NCBI GenBank assembly: GCA_964483625.1
Contig: CAZABB010000013.1
Coordinates: 1-47,015 of the forward strand
DNA: 47,015 bases
DNA from: JAFGQU01 sp964483625
GTDB lineage: Bacteria > Omnitrophota > Gorgyraeia > Duberdicusellales > 4484-171
Reading direction: 5' to 3'
Numbering within the stretch: position 1 is the first letter of the stretch; every line of letters starts with the position of its first letter. Under the pieces are notes generated by a model. It ran no database searches and had not been told where the DNA came from. It saw only the letters and a program-made list of their open reading frames with translations. This document shows, in pieces, positions 1-8,678 of this stretch. Both the position numbers and the translations under genes were made by a program.

Positions 1-1198
1 CACTCTCAAGATGTTTCGTCATTCCCTCTAAATTCACGATCTTCTCCAACGCCTGATATTCCTCCATCAGGGCTTTCTTGGTGTAGGAGATGACATGGAC
101 TTCTTTTAAGAACTCCCGTACCGAGAGCCCGGAGAAAAACCGCGCCGTACTCTGTGTCGGCAATACGTGGCTGGGCCCGGCGATATAATCGCCTAAAGTT
201 ACGGGAGAATTCTCGCCTAAAAATACCGCGCCGGCGTGTTTAATCTTCTTGACCAGTTCCGACGGTTTACGGGTAAGGATCTCCAGGTGTTCCGGGGCGA
301 TCTTATTGACCACATCGCAGGCAACATCCAGGTTCCGGACCCGGATAACGAATCCATTCAGGCGTTTTTTACGTAATTCGTTGGCGATCTTTTTGGAATT
401 GGTCACGACAATACCCAATCCGCCGCGATGCTCGGTTTGAGCTTCCAGGTCGGCATTGATGTATTCAAGATTGGCGTCTTTTGAGGCGATGATAACCACC
501 TCAGACGGCCCGGCAAGCATATCGATGCCGATACGGCCGAACGTCTGCCGCTTGGCTTCGGTCACGAACTCATTTCCCGGGCCGACAATCTTATCGACCT
601 TTTTTATCGTCCTGGTCCCGTACGCGAGCGCGGCAACCCCTTGCGCGCCGCCGACTTTATAAAGCTCTTTTATCTTCAGCATCGACGCGACCGCCAGGAT
701 AAAGGAATTGATCGTTCTATATTTATTGGGGGGCGAAATCAGAACGATTTCTTTTACCCCGGCGACAATCGCCGGAATCGCCGACATATAGACACTGGAG
801 ACAAGCGGCGCTTCGCCCGCGGGGACATAAATGCCTACCCGTTCGACGGGAGTATACATCGACATCAAAGTCTTCCCGTTCTCTTCCTTTAACTTCACCG
901 GACGAGGCAGGTGAGCCTTATAAAACTTGGTGACGTTATCGATGGCAAGCTTGATGCTCGAGATGATCTCGGAATTCAAGTCGTTAAACGACGCGCTGAT
1001 CTCGGTTTCGGTCACCGGAATATCCCTGACTTTGAGCCTGATCTTATCAAAACGTCTGGTATATTCAACCAGAGCTTCGTCACCCCGTTCTTTCACGTTC
1101 CGCAGGATTTTGGCAACCTTATCTTCAACGGTGCGCCGCCGGTTACGTTTATTATGAAGATGTTTTTCCAGATTGTTCAGATTCCTGATAACTCTCAT
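1..1198 (-). CDS. hisD: Histidinol dehydrogenase, C-terminus cut by the window edge
   Basis: Catalyses the last two NAD-dependent oxidations of histidine biosynthesis (histidinol to histidine). About 399 codons are visible of a protein usually near 430. Family signatures seen: GPGNEFV and the following AGPSEV, the EAQTEH segment, the APEHLE segment that carries the catalytic Glu-His pair, and GDYIAGPSHVLPT near the visible end. The ATG at 1198 overlaps the alaS stop as ATGA, so translation is probably coupled to alaS. No other his genes except hisC are in view, so this is not a compact his operon. The identification is firm; only the end is missing. Confidence 0.95.
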   Translation of the reverse strand, partial: MRVIRNLNNLEKHLHNKRNRRRTVEDKVAKILRNVKERGDEALVEYTRRFDKIRLKVRDIPVTETEISASFNDLNSEIISSIKLAIDNVTKFYKAHLPRPVKLKEENGKTLMSMYTPVERVGIYVPAGEAPLVSSVYMSAIPAIVAGVKEIVLISPPNKYRTINSFILAVASMLKIKELYKVGGAQGVAALAYGTRTIKKVDKIVGPGNEFVTEAKRQTFGRIGIDMLAGPSEVVIIASKDANLEYINADLEAQTEHRGGLGIVVTNSKKIANELRKKRLNGFVIRVRNLDVACDVVNKIAPEHLEILTRKPSELVKKIKHAGAVFLGENSPVTLGDYIAGPSHVLPTQSTARFFSGLSVREFLKEVHVISYTKKALMEEYQALEKIVNLEGMTKHLES

Positions 1199-3822
1199 TG
1201 TGTTATGTATTCCTTTACACAATCCAGCACTTTCTTTCCCAACTCATCTCCGCCTGATTTTTCCGTTATCGTCCCCTGGCATAAGGAAGGCCTCCCTCCC
1301 CCGCGCAACCCGAGCTTTTCCTTATAATTGGAAACGAATTTCTTACAGGAAAGCCCCTTCTTCTCCAGCTCGCCGGTAATCCCCGCCACAAACCGGTTCT
1401 CGGAGCCGAACGAAACAAGAAAAACAAACGCGTCAGGCACCTTTTTCCTGATGAGGTCGCTTACATGCAGGAGTTGATTCATCTCCTTATCTCTAAAGGA
1501 AGCGATAACGATCGAAATATCTCCTTCTTTATGGGTATTACGCGCGATAATGTCATCGACCGACTGAGCCAGCGATTCTTTCTCCAGATTATCGATCTTA
1601 TCGGCCTTCTTTTTCAGTTCGGCCTGTAACGCGTCGATACGGTCAAGAAGCACATCTTCGGGCGATTTCAGCTTTTGCGAAAGTTCGCTTACCAGACCGC
1701 GATAGCCGCGTAACGTCTCGTAAGCGGCCTTCCCCACCACCGCCTCGATGCGGCGGATACCGCTCGAAACCGAACTTTCGGCCAGGACGCAGAAGGAGCC
1801 GATCTGAGAGGTATGATCGAGATGCGTCCCGCCGCAGAACTCCTTACTGTAATCTCCGACGGTTACGACCCGTACCGAATCGGTGTATTTCTCTTCAAAA
1901 AAGGCAAGCGCCTTCTCTTTTTTCGCTTCATCATAACTCATTACTTTTTTATCGATGCTTGAGTCGGCGAGAATATACGCATTGACCGCCTCTTCTATCC
2001 GGGCCAACTCCCGGGCCGATACGCCCTTGAAATGGGTAAAATCAAACCGGAAGCGGTCGCAATCGACCAGAGAACCCTGCTGGGTAACATGCGTCCCCAG
2101 AATCGTCCGCAGGGCCGCCTGCAAAAGATGCGTCGCCGTATGAGCCCGCATCATCCCGTAACGTCTCGCCTGATCAACACGGGCCTGAGCCTCCCCCGGA
2201 GTAAGCTTCCCTTCGCTCACCTTACCGAAATGAACAATGGTCTCATGTATTTTCTTTACGTGCTCCACGGTAAATTTTCCGCTGTCGGTGACAATAACTC
2301 CGGTATCGGTAAGTTGACCGCCGGATTCGGGATAAAAGGGGGTTTTATCCAGTACGACGGCACCCAAACCGACGTTGAGTTCGCAAACGGAATCTCCTCC
2401 CGCTATGAGCCTGATAATCCGGACCGGAGCCCGGCACGATTCATACCCGGTGAACTCAGTCTTATCATCAAGGGAAAGATCACTTGATGAGAAAATCGTA
2501 TCGTCAAACATACTTTTCCCCCGGGAGAGTTCCTTCTGCTTCTCGAGCCGCGCGGAGAACTCCTCTTCTTCGACGGTAAAGCCTGAGTCTTTCGATAATT
2601 CTTTAATGAGTTCCAGAGGGAACCCGTACGTATCGTATAATTTAAAAACTTCTTCGCCCCGCAATTGGGTACGGTTTTCTTTCCGGGCCGCCGCCAGGAT
2701 GGCATGAAACTGATTCCTTCCCACCTCAATCGTCTTTAAGAATTTCTCTTCCTCCGCGAGGATCACACTGGAGACATCTTCCTTCTTATCCCAGAGTTCC
2801 GGATAAGGATCCCGCATCAGGTGCGCGAACAGAGGTATAAGCTGATAAAGAAACGGTTCTTTTTTCCCGGCCGTATACCCGTGATAGGAAGCCTTTCGTA
2901 TGAGCTTGCGGATGATATACCCGCGGTCTTCGTTGGAAGGAAATACTCCGTCACAAACCGAGAAGGCCGCCGCCCGGGCATGATCGACAATCGCGTGGAT
3001 AAAATTACAGTCGCCCTGAGGGCTCATCAGGCTCTTTTTCCCTAAAACCTTCTTCACCTCCTCTACCACCGGGGCAAGGATGTCTATCTCGAAATTGGAT
3101 TCTTTTTGCTGCAGGACCGAAGCCATCCTCTCAAGCCCCATACCCGTATCGATATTCTGCTGGGAAAGATTCTCAAGTTCATTGACCCCTACCCGGTTGA
3201 ACTGGGTAAATACCAGGTTCCAGATCTCAACAAACCTTCCGCAATCACAGGCCGGGCTGCAATCAGGCTTGCCGCAGCCGACATCTTTACCCTTATCAAA
3301 AAATATCTCAGAACACGGGCCGCAGGGCCCGTTGGGGCCGTCAGCCGGCGCGTTGGCCGGCCAGAAGTTATTCTTCGCCCCCAGTTTCACGATCTTTCCC
3401 GGATCGATACCGATATGCTCCCGCCAGTGCCGGTAGGCCTCCTCATCTTCGCTATAGACCGAGACCCACAACACCTCTTTGGTAAGGCTTACCTCTTTGG
3501 TAAGGAATTCCCAGGCAAATTCGATCGCTTCCTTCTTGAAATAATCTCCGAAGGAGAAATTTCCCAGCATCTCAAAAAAGGTATGATGGAAAGCGGTACG
3601 GCCGACTTCATCCAGGTCTCCGGTACGCAGGCATTTCTGACAACTGGCCGCGCGGCGTACGTCTTTTTTCTCACCCAGAAAGTAGGCTTTGAACTGATTC
3701 ATTCCCGCGGAGGTAAAAAGAACCGTGGGATCAAGAGGGATGAGAGAATCGGACCGGAAAAGATTATGGCTTTTTTCTTGAAAATACGTGAGATACCGCC
3801 GGCGCAGTTCGTCAGTCTTCAT
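1195..3822 (-). CDS. alaS: Alanyl-tRNA synthetase
   Basis: Class II synthetase charging tRNA-Ala, 875 aa, the normal full length. The N-terminal catalytic core starts with MKTDELRRRYLTYF and contains TSAGMNQFK (motif 2 region) and the FHHTFFEMLGNFSFGDYF segment. The editing/zinc domain shows HTATHLLQ and CGGTHLDH. The C-terminal oligomerisation domain ends in a GGGRPSLCQG glycine-rich stretch. The start overlaps the end of recX by 11 bp and the stop overlaps hisD by 4 bp, so recX-alaS-hisD are one transcript. recX-alaS adjacency is common in bacteria. Confidence 0.98.
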   Translation of the reverse strand: MKTDELRRRYLTYFQEKSHNLFRSDSLIPLDPTVLFTSAGMNQFKAYFLGEKKDVRRAASCQKCLRTGDLDEVGRTAFHHTFFEMLGNFSFGDYFKKEAIEFAWEFLTKEVSLTKEVLWVSVYSEDEEAYRHWREHIGIDPGKIVKLGAKNNFWPANAPADGPNGPCGPCSEIFFDKGKDVGCGKPDCSPACDCGRFVEIWNLVFTQFNRVGVNELENLSQQNIDTGMGLERMASVLQQKESNFEIDILAPVVEEVKKVLGKKSLMSPQGDCNFIHAIVDHARAAAFSVCDGVFPSNEDRGYIIRKLIRKASYHGYTAGKKEPFLYQLIPLFAHLMRDPYPELWDKKEDVSSVILAEEEKFLKTIEVGRNQFHAILAAARKENRTQLRGEEVFKLYDTYGFPLELIKELSKDSGFTVEEEEFSARLEKQKELSRGKSMFDDTIFSSSDLSLDDKTEFTGYESCRAPVRIIRLIAGGDSVCELNVGLGAVVLDKTPFYPESGGQLTDTGVIVTDSGKFTVEHVKKIHETIVHFGKVSEGKLTPGEAQARVDQARRYGMMRAHTATHLLQAALRTILGTHVTQQGSLVDCDRFRFDFTHFKGVSARELARIEEAVNAYILADSSIDKKVMSYDEAKKEKALAFFEEKYTDSVRVVTVGDYSKEFCGGTHLDHTSQIGSFCVLAESSVSSGIRRIEAVVGKAAYETLRGYRGLVSELSQKLKSPEDVLLDRIDALQAELKKKADKIDNLEKESLAQSVDDIIARNTHKEGDISIVIASFRDKEMNQLLHVSDLIRKKVPDAFVFLVSFGSENRFVAGITGELEKKGLSCKKFVSNYKEKLGLRGGGRPSLCQGTITEKSGGDELGKKVLDCVKEYITQ

Positions 3823-4249
3823 CGGTTAACCCCTGTCTGATATCTTCATACTCAAAACCCCGCTGCGCCAGGTAACGTATGATCGCCGACCTGGTTTTAT
3901 TGCGACATTTCCTGCGAATAAGGGACTTAATCATCTCTTTCTTATCGAATTCCTCTGCAGCCTGAGTTAACGCTTCCCGTATCGTCTCATGGTCAATCCC
4001 AAACTTTTTAAGCTCAAAGGCGACTTTACGCTCTCCAAAAGAATCCCGGGATTTCTGACGGGCGTAACCGAACGCGAATTCACGGTCATCTATATATCCG
4101 GAATCGAGAAGATACGCGACTACTTTATCGATAATGGATTCAGAGAACTTTTTGCGCCGCAGGCGCCTCTTTAATTCCAGAGCACTCCGGCCGCGGTATT
4201 TTAAAAGAAGAAACGCATACTGTAACGCTTTCTGATAGGAATCCCGCAC
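3812..4249 (-). CDS. recX: RecX, regulator of RecA
   Basis: 145-aa helical-repeat protein that binds RecA filaments and modulates recombinase activity. Recognised by the alternating three-helix repeats with the typical LLKYRGRSALELKRRLRRKKF opening pattern (residues about 16-36), the YIDDREFA segment and the RGFEYEDIRQGL ending. It lies one gene downstream of recA, separated by the htrA-like protease, and abuts the protease stop without a gap. Length matches short RecX proteins. The low sequence conservation of RecX makes this slightly less certain than its neighbours. Confidence 0.88.
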   Translation of the reverse strand: MRDSYQKALQYAFLLLKYRGRSALELKRRLRRKKFSESIIDKVVAYLLDSGYIDDREFAFGYARQKSRDSFGERKVAFELKKFGIDHETIREALTQAAEEFDKKEMIKSLIRRKCRNKTRSAIIRYLAQRGFEYEDIRQGLTDED

Positions 4250-5674
4250 CTATTTTTTTTCTTCTTCGCGCACGACCACGTACCCTTTCGTCGTCTTAAT
4301 CAGACAGCTTCCCTTCACCCGGGATGTAACTTTCTCGAAGTCTCTTTTATTCCGGATAGTTTTCCCTTCGATGCTGACAATGACGTCGCCGGGAGTTAAG
4401 CCCGCTTTATCGGCCGGAGAATCCGGTTCGACACCGGAAACCACCACTCCCTCTTCATCCTGCAGCCGGAACCTTCTCTGGATGTAAGGAGTGATCTCCT
4501 CGACCTGCATACCCCGGAACGAACTCTCCTGAACGGCTGAGGCGCCCTCTTCCTCGAAATCCGGCCGGGCACCGACTCGTACGGTCAGAGTCCTTTCTTT
4601 ACCGCCGCGCAGGATTCGGACCGGAATCCGTTCTCCTACCTGGGTCGCGGTCACGATCCGCACCAGGTCCCGCGTCGCCTTAATCGTCTGATTGTTATAT
4701 TCCAGGATGAGATCCCCTTCTTTAATCCCGGCTTTTTCCGCGGGAGAATCACCGAATACCTTTACGACAATGACCCCGGTCCTTTCTTTTATTCCGAAGT
4801 AATTGCGTAAATCGTCATCGAGATCCTGGATGCTCACTCCCAGCCAGCCGTAGGATATCGTCTCGCCGCGGATAAGTTTCTTTAGAATACTTTTTACCTG
4901 ATTAACGGGAATGGCAAATCCCAACCCCTGATATCCGCCGGTCGTGGTAATGATCGCGGTATTAATCCCGATAACCTTCCCTTCCAGGTTAATCAAGGGG
5001 CCGCCAGAGTTACCGGGATTGATCGCGGCGTCGGTCTGGATCAGATCGTCATAGGAACGATCCCGGCGGCCCAATGCCGGCAGGAACCGATGCAGGGCGC
5101 TGATGACCCCCACCGTTACCGTCGGCTCGGGATTATCGATGGCAAACCCGAACGGATTACCTACCGCCATAACCCACTGCCCGATTTTCAGCCCCTCGGA
5201 ATCTCCCAGCGAAGCGACAGGAAGATCGTCGGCTTCAATCTTAATGACGGCGAGATCGGAACGATGATCCTGGCCTTTCAGTTCGGCATCGAATTCTCTT
5301 CCGTCAGAAAGCTTTACTTTAATTTCCGAAGCCCCCGCGACAACATGTTCATTCGTCAAAATATATCCGTCGTTGTTAATGATCACTCCGCTACCTAAGC
5401 CCATGCGTTTGAATTCTCTTTCCGGCATCTCGCCAAAAAATTCGTCAAAGAACCTCCGGAAAACATCATTATCCTGCCCGCCAAACGGCGTGCCGAGATA
5501 TACATTGCCCATCTTTTGCTTTACCACCGCGCTGATCGAAACCACCGCCGGACCGACCTGATTGGCAACCCTTACCGTGGCATTTTCCAGGTCTTTATAC
5601 CCTTGAGCATACCCGGCATCACAGACAACACTTAAAGATAAAAAGAGTGCTCCCGCTAAAAAAAGATTCCTCAT
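4250..5674 (-). CDS. degP: HtrA/DegP-family periplasmic serine protease with two PDZ domains
   Basis: Envelope quality-control protease/chaperone of 474 aa. A signal peptide (MRNLFLAGALFLSLSVVCDA, residues 1-20 or a little beyond) sends it across the inner membrane. The trypsin-like domain shows the triad H110 (LTNEHVV), D140 (DHRSDLAVI) and S223 (NPGNSGGPL). Two PDZ domains follow, about 270-365 and 385-470 (the second has GVVVSGVEPDSPADKAGL). Its ATG overlaps the recA stop as ATGA, so it is translated from the recA transcript. That is an unusual pairing of a DNA-repair and an envelope-stress gene. DegP and DegQ cannot be told apart from sequence alone. Confidence 0.95.
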   Translation of the reverse strand: MRNLFLAGALFLSLSVVCDAGYAQGYKDLENATVRVANQVGPAVVSISAVVKQKMGNVYLGTPFGGQDNDVFRRFFDEFFGEMPEREFKRMGLGSGVIINNDGYILTNEHVVAGASEIKVKLSDGREFDAELKGQDHRSDLAVIKIEADDLPVASLGDSEGLKIGQWVMAVGNPFGFAIDNPEPTVTVGVISALHRFLPALGRRDRSYDDLIQTDAAINPGNSGGPLINLEGKVIGINTAIITTTGGYQGLGFAIPVNQVKSILKKLIRGETISYGWLGVSIQDLDDDLRNYFGIKERTGVIVVKVFGDSPAEKAGIKEGDLILEYNNQTIKATRDLVRIVTATQVGERIPVRILRGGKERTLTVRVGARPDFEEEGASAVQESSFRGMQVEEITPYIQRRFRLQDEEGVVVSGVEPDSPADKAGLTPGDVIVSIEGKTIRNKRDFEKVTSRVKGSCLIKTTKGYVVVREEEKK

Positions 5675-6696
5675 TCAGCACCACCTCCTACGCTTAAGCT
5701 CGCCTTTAACGCTTCTTCAATATCGGTACGTAATTGCGTATCGGTTTTAAGCAATTCCCGCAGCTGCTCCCGGCCTTGAGCGACGTTCTTATCCCGGAAT
5801 GAAAACCAGCTGCCCGATTTCTTCAATATCCCGTTATCGGTCGCGGTATTGATCAAAGCGCCGGCCTTGGACACTCCTTCATTATACATGATCTCAAAAT
5901 ATGTCTCTTTAAACGGCGGAGCGACTTTATTCTTCACGATCTTTGCTTTCACCTGATTGCCGACTATTTTGCCGTCGGAAGTAGTGATCGTCGCTTTCCG
6001 GCGAAGATCAATACGGATCGAAGAATAGAATTTCAACGCCCGGCCGCCCGGCGTCGTCTCCGGATTCCCGAACATCACCCCGATCTTTTCGCGGATCTGA
6101 TTGATAAACACCACACAGGTTTTTGATTTACTGATTGCCGCGGTCAGTTTCCGTAACGCCTGGCTCATGAGCCTCGCCTGCAGTCCGACCTTGGCTTCTC
6201 CCATCTCCCCTTCGATTTCCGCGCGCGGGACAAGCGCCGCCACTGAATCGATAACGATAAGGTCAACGGCATTACTGCGCACCAGCGCTTCAACGATCTC
6301 CAAAGCCTGTTCTCCGGTATCGGGCTGAGAAACCAGAAGATCATCAAGGTTTATCCCGATGACCTTCCCATAGGTAGGATCAAACGCGTGTTCGGCATCG
6401 ATAAACGCGGCAACCCCGCCGGTTTTCTGAGCCTCGGCGATAATACTTAACGTTAACGTGGTCTTTCCCGACGATTCCGGGCCATAGATCTCAACCACTC
6501 GTCCCCGCGGCAGCCCGCCGATGCCTAAGATTATATCCAGAGAAATAATACCGGTAGGGATCGACTCAACATCCAGGTGAACGCCCGATCCCAGACGCAT
6601 AATCGCCCCTTTCCCGAATTGCTTTTCAATCTGCGTAAGCGCTAATTCCAACGCTTTCGTCTTATTTTGCGCGGCCGATGTCTTTGTCTTCTGCAT
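5671..6696 (-). CDS. recA: Recombinase RecA
   Basis: 341-aa DNA strand-exchange ATPase for homologous recombination and SOS induction. The Walker A motif GPESSGKTT is at residues 72-80, followed by the FIDAEHAFDP, DLIVIDSVAALVP and INQIREKIGVMFGNPETTPGG (L2 loop) landmarks. A purine-rich GGGGGG Shine-Dalgarno lies about 5 bases before the ATG. The 177-bp spacer upstream holds a word-repeat inverted element and no LexA box that I could recognise. It heads the recA-htrA-recX-alaS-hisD overlap chain. Confidence 0.98.
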   Translation of the reverse strand: MQKTKTSAAQNKTKALELALTQIEKQFGKGAIMRLGSGVHLDVESIPTGIISLDIILGIGGLPRGRVVEIYGPESSGKTTLTLSIIAEAQKTGGVAAFIDAEHAFDPTYGKVIGINLDDLLVSQPDTGEQALEIVEALVRSNAVDLIVIDSVAALVPRAEIEGEMGEAKVGLQARLMSQALRKLTAAISKSKTCVVFINQIREKIGVMFGNPETTPGGRALKFYSSIRIDLRRKATITTSDGKIVGNQVKAKIVKNKVAPPFKETYFEIMYNEGVSKAGALINTATDNGILKKSGSWFSFRDKNVAQGREQLRELLKTDTQLRTDIEEALKASLSVGGGAE

Positions 6697-6712
6697 AATA
6701 CCCCCCTTTTTT

Positions 6713-6804
6713 ATAGTCTCTCGTCTCTGGCCGACAGTCTTCAGTTTTAAGACATGAAAAATACTAAAATACCAAAGACCGTAGACGAAAGACCAACGAC
6801 TGTA
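6713..6804. repeat. Inverted repeat with iterated GTC-words (GTCTCT dialect)
   Basis: Left arm 6713-6745 runs through GTCTCTC, GTCTCTGG, GTCTTCAG. The right arm 6773-6802, read on the other strand, runs through GTCGTTG, GTCTTTC, GTCTACG, GTCTTTGG. The arms are imperfect but both are strings of 7-8-base words starting GTC, pointing toward each other. It occupies the plsY-recA spacer. An RNA hairpin or a decayed mobile element are both possible. Confidence 0.55.
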
Positions 6805-6873
6805 TCCATTAAAGAAATCCTATTATACCTTGAGCGAAAACTAATGTCAAAATGTCAAAAACCCCGTAAACAC

Positions 6874-7473
6874 TTAGAATCTACGCTCTTTTTTCGACAA
6901 TAACCCTCTGATGTTTTTATGGTGGCGAACGACGATAAACACAAAAATCAAAAAAGAAAACACCTTGATCTCTCCCGGAACATCCAAGAAAACGGTGGCG
7001 GTAAAGAATACTGCCGCCGCGAGTAATGACGCCAGAGACACATATTTAAAAATAAAAAAGAGTACCGCCCAGGAACCAACCCCCGCGCCTAAGGAAACAA
7101 ACAGAGCCGGAAAAGCCACACCCAGGCCGCAGATGGCACCGACACTGGTGGAAACCCCCTTGCCTCCTTTAAATTTCAGAAATACCGTCCAGTTATGCCC
7201 GGCAATAGCGGCAAAACTCACCAGAAGATACATCAGGATCGAGGCGTCGTCAATCGCATACTTCAACAAGGGTACCGCGGCAAATCCTTTCAGGAAATCA
7301 AAGATAAATACCAGAATCCCCCATTTTTTCCCGACGACTCTGGTCACATTGGTCGCCCCGATGTTTTTTGAGCCAAACCCGCGGATATCGATACCTTTAA
7401 TCAACCGGCCGGTGAGATACCCAAACGGGATACTGCCGATAAGATAACAAATGAGAATAATGATTATTTCCAT
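6874..7473 (-). CDS. plsY: Glycerol-3-phosphate acyltransferase PlsY
   Basis: Inner-membrane enzyme that transfers an acyl group from acyl-phosphate to glycerol-3-phosphate, the first step of phospholipid synthesis. 199 aa with about five hydrophobic segments. The three PlsY motifs are visible: GSIPFGYL near residue 12, GSKNIGATNVTR near 34-45, and KGGKGVST near 104-111. The ATG follows a weakly purine-rich leader. pgsA, the next gene upstream, is also a phospholipid gene, so the two form a small membrane-lipid cluster. Confidence 0.97.
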   Translation of the reverse strand: MEIIIILICYLIGSIPFGYLTGRLIKGIDIRGFGSKNIGATNVTRVVGKKWGILVFIFDFLKGFAAVPLLKYAIDDASILMYLLVSFAAIAGHNWTVFLKFKGGKGVSTSVGAICGLGVAFPALFVSLGAGVGSWAVLFFIFKYVSLASLLAAAVFFTATVFLDVPGEIKVFSFLIFVFIVVRHHKNIRGLLSKKERRF

Positions 7474-7498
7474 CTCAATTTTCCTCTATCTTAACGAG

Positions 7499-7610
7499 AG
7501 GACGACCGCTCGGTTCCCTCGCTGGGACGACCACTCGTGTTACTCGTTCGGACGCTTTCTTCGTCTCTTCGTCCTTCGTCCGAGTGAACGTAGTGAGCGA
7601 TCGTCCTTCG
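7499..7610. repeat. Inverted repeat with GGACGA-words in the pgsA-plsY spacer
   Basis: The spacer is made of repeated GGACGACC, CTCG and TCGTCC words. The segment 7524-7553 and the reverse complement of 7570-7606 share GGACGA, CTC and CTCGGACG blocks in the same order. This gives a long imperfect hairpin. The 162-bp spacer holds nothing else I can identify. It belongs with the other GTC/GAC-word spacers in this window. Confidence 0.5.
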
Positions 7611-7635
7611 TTTCATCGTATCCGCTAACCGCTAC

Positions 7636-8178
7636 TTAACGGGTATGCGCGAGGCGATTTAATGCTTTTACCCCCCGGGTGATATAACCGACACCGGAAA
7701 CCAGAGTAAAAAGCATCGCGGCCCGGACTACCCACACCGAAAACGGGCATTCGAACAGGACACAAAGGATTGTAGCCATCTGAGAAAGCGTAGTCAATTT
7801 CCCCCATACCGAAGGCGCGATGGGGATTTCTATTTTCATGAAATGCAGGATACCGATCCCCACCAGAATGATAAAATCACGGCTGACAAGGATCAGGACA
7901 AACACCAGAGGAATCGGATAGTCCAAAAGATACAGAACGATACAGGCGGCAAACAAAAACAGCTTATCGGCGGCGGGATCGATAATCTGCCCGATTTCCG
8001 ATTTCTCTTTTCGTATCCGCGCGGCAAACCCGTCAAAGAAATCGCTCAAGACCGCAAGAATAAACGTCCAGATCGCGAAATACTTAAGCGCGGGGTACTG
8101 CTCGGCGTAAATGAGCAAAGATACGAATACAGGAATGAGAATGATACGTAAAATAGATAACTTATCGGCTAAAGGCAT
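7636..8178 (-). CDS. pgsA: CDP-alcohol phosphatidyltransferase (phosphatidylglycerophosphate synthase)
   Basis: Integral-membrane enzyme making phosphatidylglycerol phosphate from CDP-diacylglycerol and glycerol-3-phosphate. The family signature D-G-x2-A-R-x8-G-x3-D-x3-D is intact in DGFAARIRKEKSEIG and the IDPAADK that follows. About four to five membrane segments and normal length. I chose the ATG at 8178 (MPLADKLSI). A GTG at 8187 is in frame, but its codons lie in the start of the GTCACA repeat arm. The PgsA role is inferred from family and plsY neighbourhood; other CDP-alcohol transferases share the motif. Confidence 0.9.
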   Translation of the reverse strand: MPLADKLSILRIILIPVFVSLLIYAEQYPALKYFAIWTFILAVLSDFFDGFAARIRKEKSEIGQIIDPAADKLFLFAACIVLYLLDYPIPLVFVLILVSRDFIILVGIGILHFMKIEIPIAPSVWGKLTTLSQMATILCVLFECPFSVWVVRAAMLFTLVSGVGYITRGVKALNRLAHTR

Positions 8179-8187
8179 ATTATGCAC

Positions 8188-8269
8188 GTCACATAGTCAC
8201 ACGTCACATAGTCACACGCAGGAAAGGCCACCTTTAACTCGATACGCACAACGTACGACGAACGACTGT
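8188..8269. repeat. Composite word-repeat element: GTCACATAG arm against a GTCGTTC arm
   Basis: Left arm 8188-8218 is two copies of GTCACATAGTCACAC. The right arm 8251-8269, on the other strand, reads GTCGTTCGTCGTACG, a different word dialect but the same GTC phase and opposite orientation. A perfect AAAGG/CCTTT hairpin (8223-8235) sits between them. The element fills the spacer between the lipoprotein stop and pgsA and touches the pgsA start. Confidence 0.6.
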
Positions 8270-8271
8270 TA

Positions 8272-8586
8272 TCAATTGTCCTCGGCTTCAATCAATTGGA
8301 GCTGGGCTCCGTCATAAGGACAGGATTGGATCGAGGCGGGAAATCGCCTGCCGCAGACGGGACAGAATTTCTTCTCTACATGCTCCCCGACGATTGTCTC
8401 GCCAACGGCTCCGGTCTGAGCCCCGAGAGATGAATCCTGAGTGCCGGGATCAGCCGGCTGGCCGATCACCGCGTCCACCGCTGTGGGAGTTCCCGGAGCG
8501 ACCGCTTGACCTTCGGCCACATTTTGCGTTGTAGCACATCCGGAAACAAGTCCGCCGATCAATATCAATATCGCGAATCTGTTCAT
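8272..8586 (-). CDS. Small lipoprotein with a C-terminal zinc-ribbon-like motif, unknown function
   Basis: 104 aa. A signal peptide with a lipobox (GLVSGC, Cys17) predicts lipid attachment on the outer face of a membrane. A low-complexity linker rich in Ala, Gly, Pro and Thr (about 18-68) is followed by CPVCGRRFPASIQSCPYDG (about 75-93). That spacing, CxxC then a third Cys followed by PYDG, resembles a zinc ribbon. Such motifs are common in the cytoplasm and odd on an exported lipoprotein. No family recognised. It lies between lepB and pgsA with repeat-filled spacers on both sides. Confidence 0.75.
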   Translation of the reverse strand: MNRFAILILIGGLVSGCATTQNVAEGQAVAPGTPTAVDAVIGQPADPGTQDSSLGAQTGAVGETIVGEHVEKKFCPVCGRRFPASIQSCPYDGAQLQLIEAEDN

Positions 8587-8603
8587 ACTCCCTCTCCTTA
8601 TAT

Positions 8604-8678
8604 TAGTCTCTGGTCTCTGGTCTCTGGTATTTGGTGTTTACAAACTAGAGACTATAGACCGTAGACTAGCGACTATTC
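8604..8678. repeat. Inverted repeat of GTCTCTGG-type words
   Basis: Left arm 8604-8629 is three near-perfect GGTCTCT words. The right arm 8646-8678, read on the other strand, is GTCGCTA, GTCTACG, GTCTATA, GTCTCTAG. The right arm ends exactly at the lepB stop codon. This is the same architecture as the spacer upstream of recA and possibly a 3' hairpin for lepB. Confidence 0.55.

Noticed and set aside
6697..6873. LexA/SOS operator upstream of recA
   Set aside because: No GAAC-N4-GTTC or CTG-N10-CAG type box is evident; the spacer is explained by the word-repeat element.
8188..8218. Possible small CRISPR-like array of GTCACA units
   Set aside because: Units are 7-9 bases with no unique spacers of constant length and no cas genes anywhere in the window.
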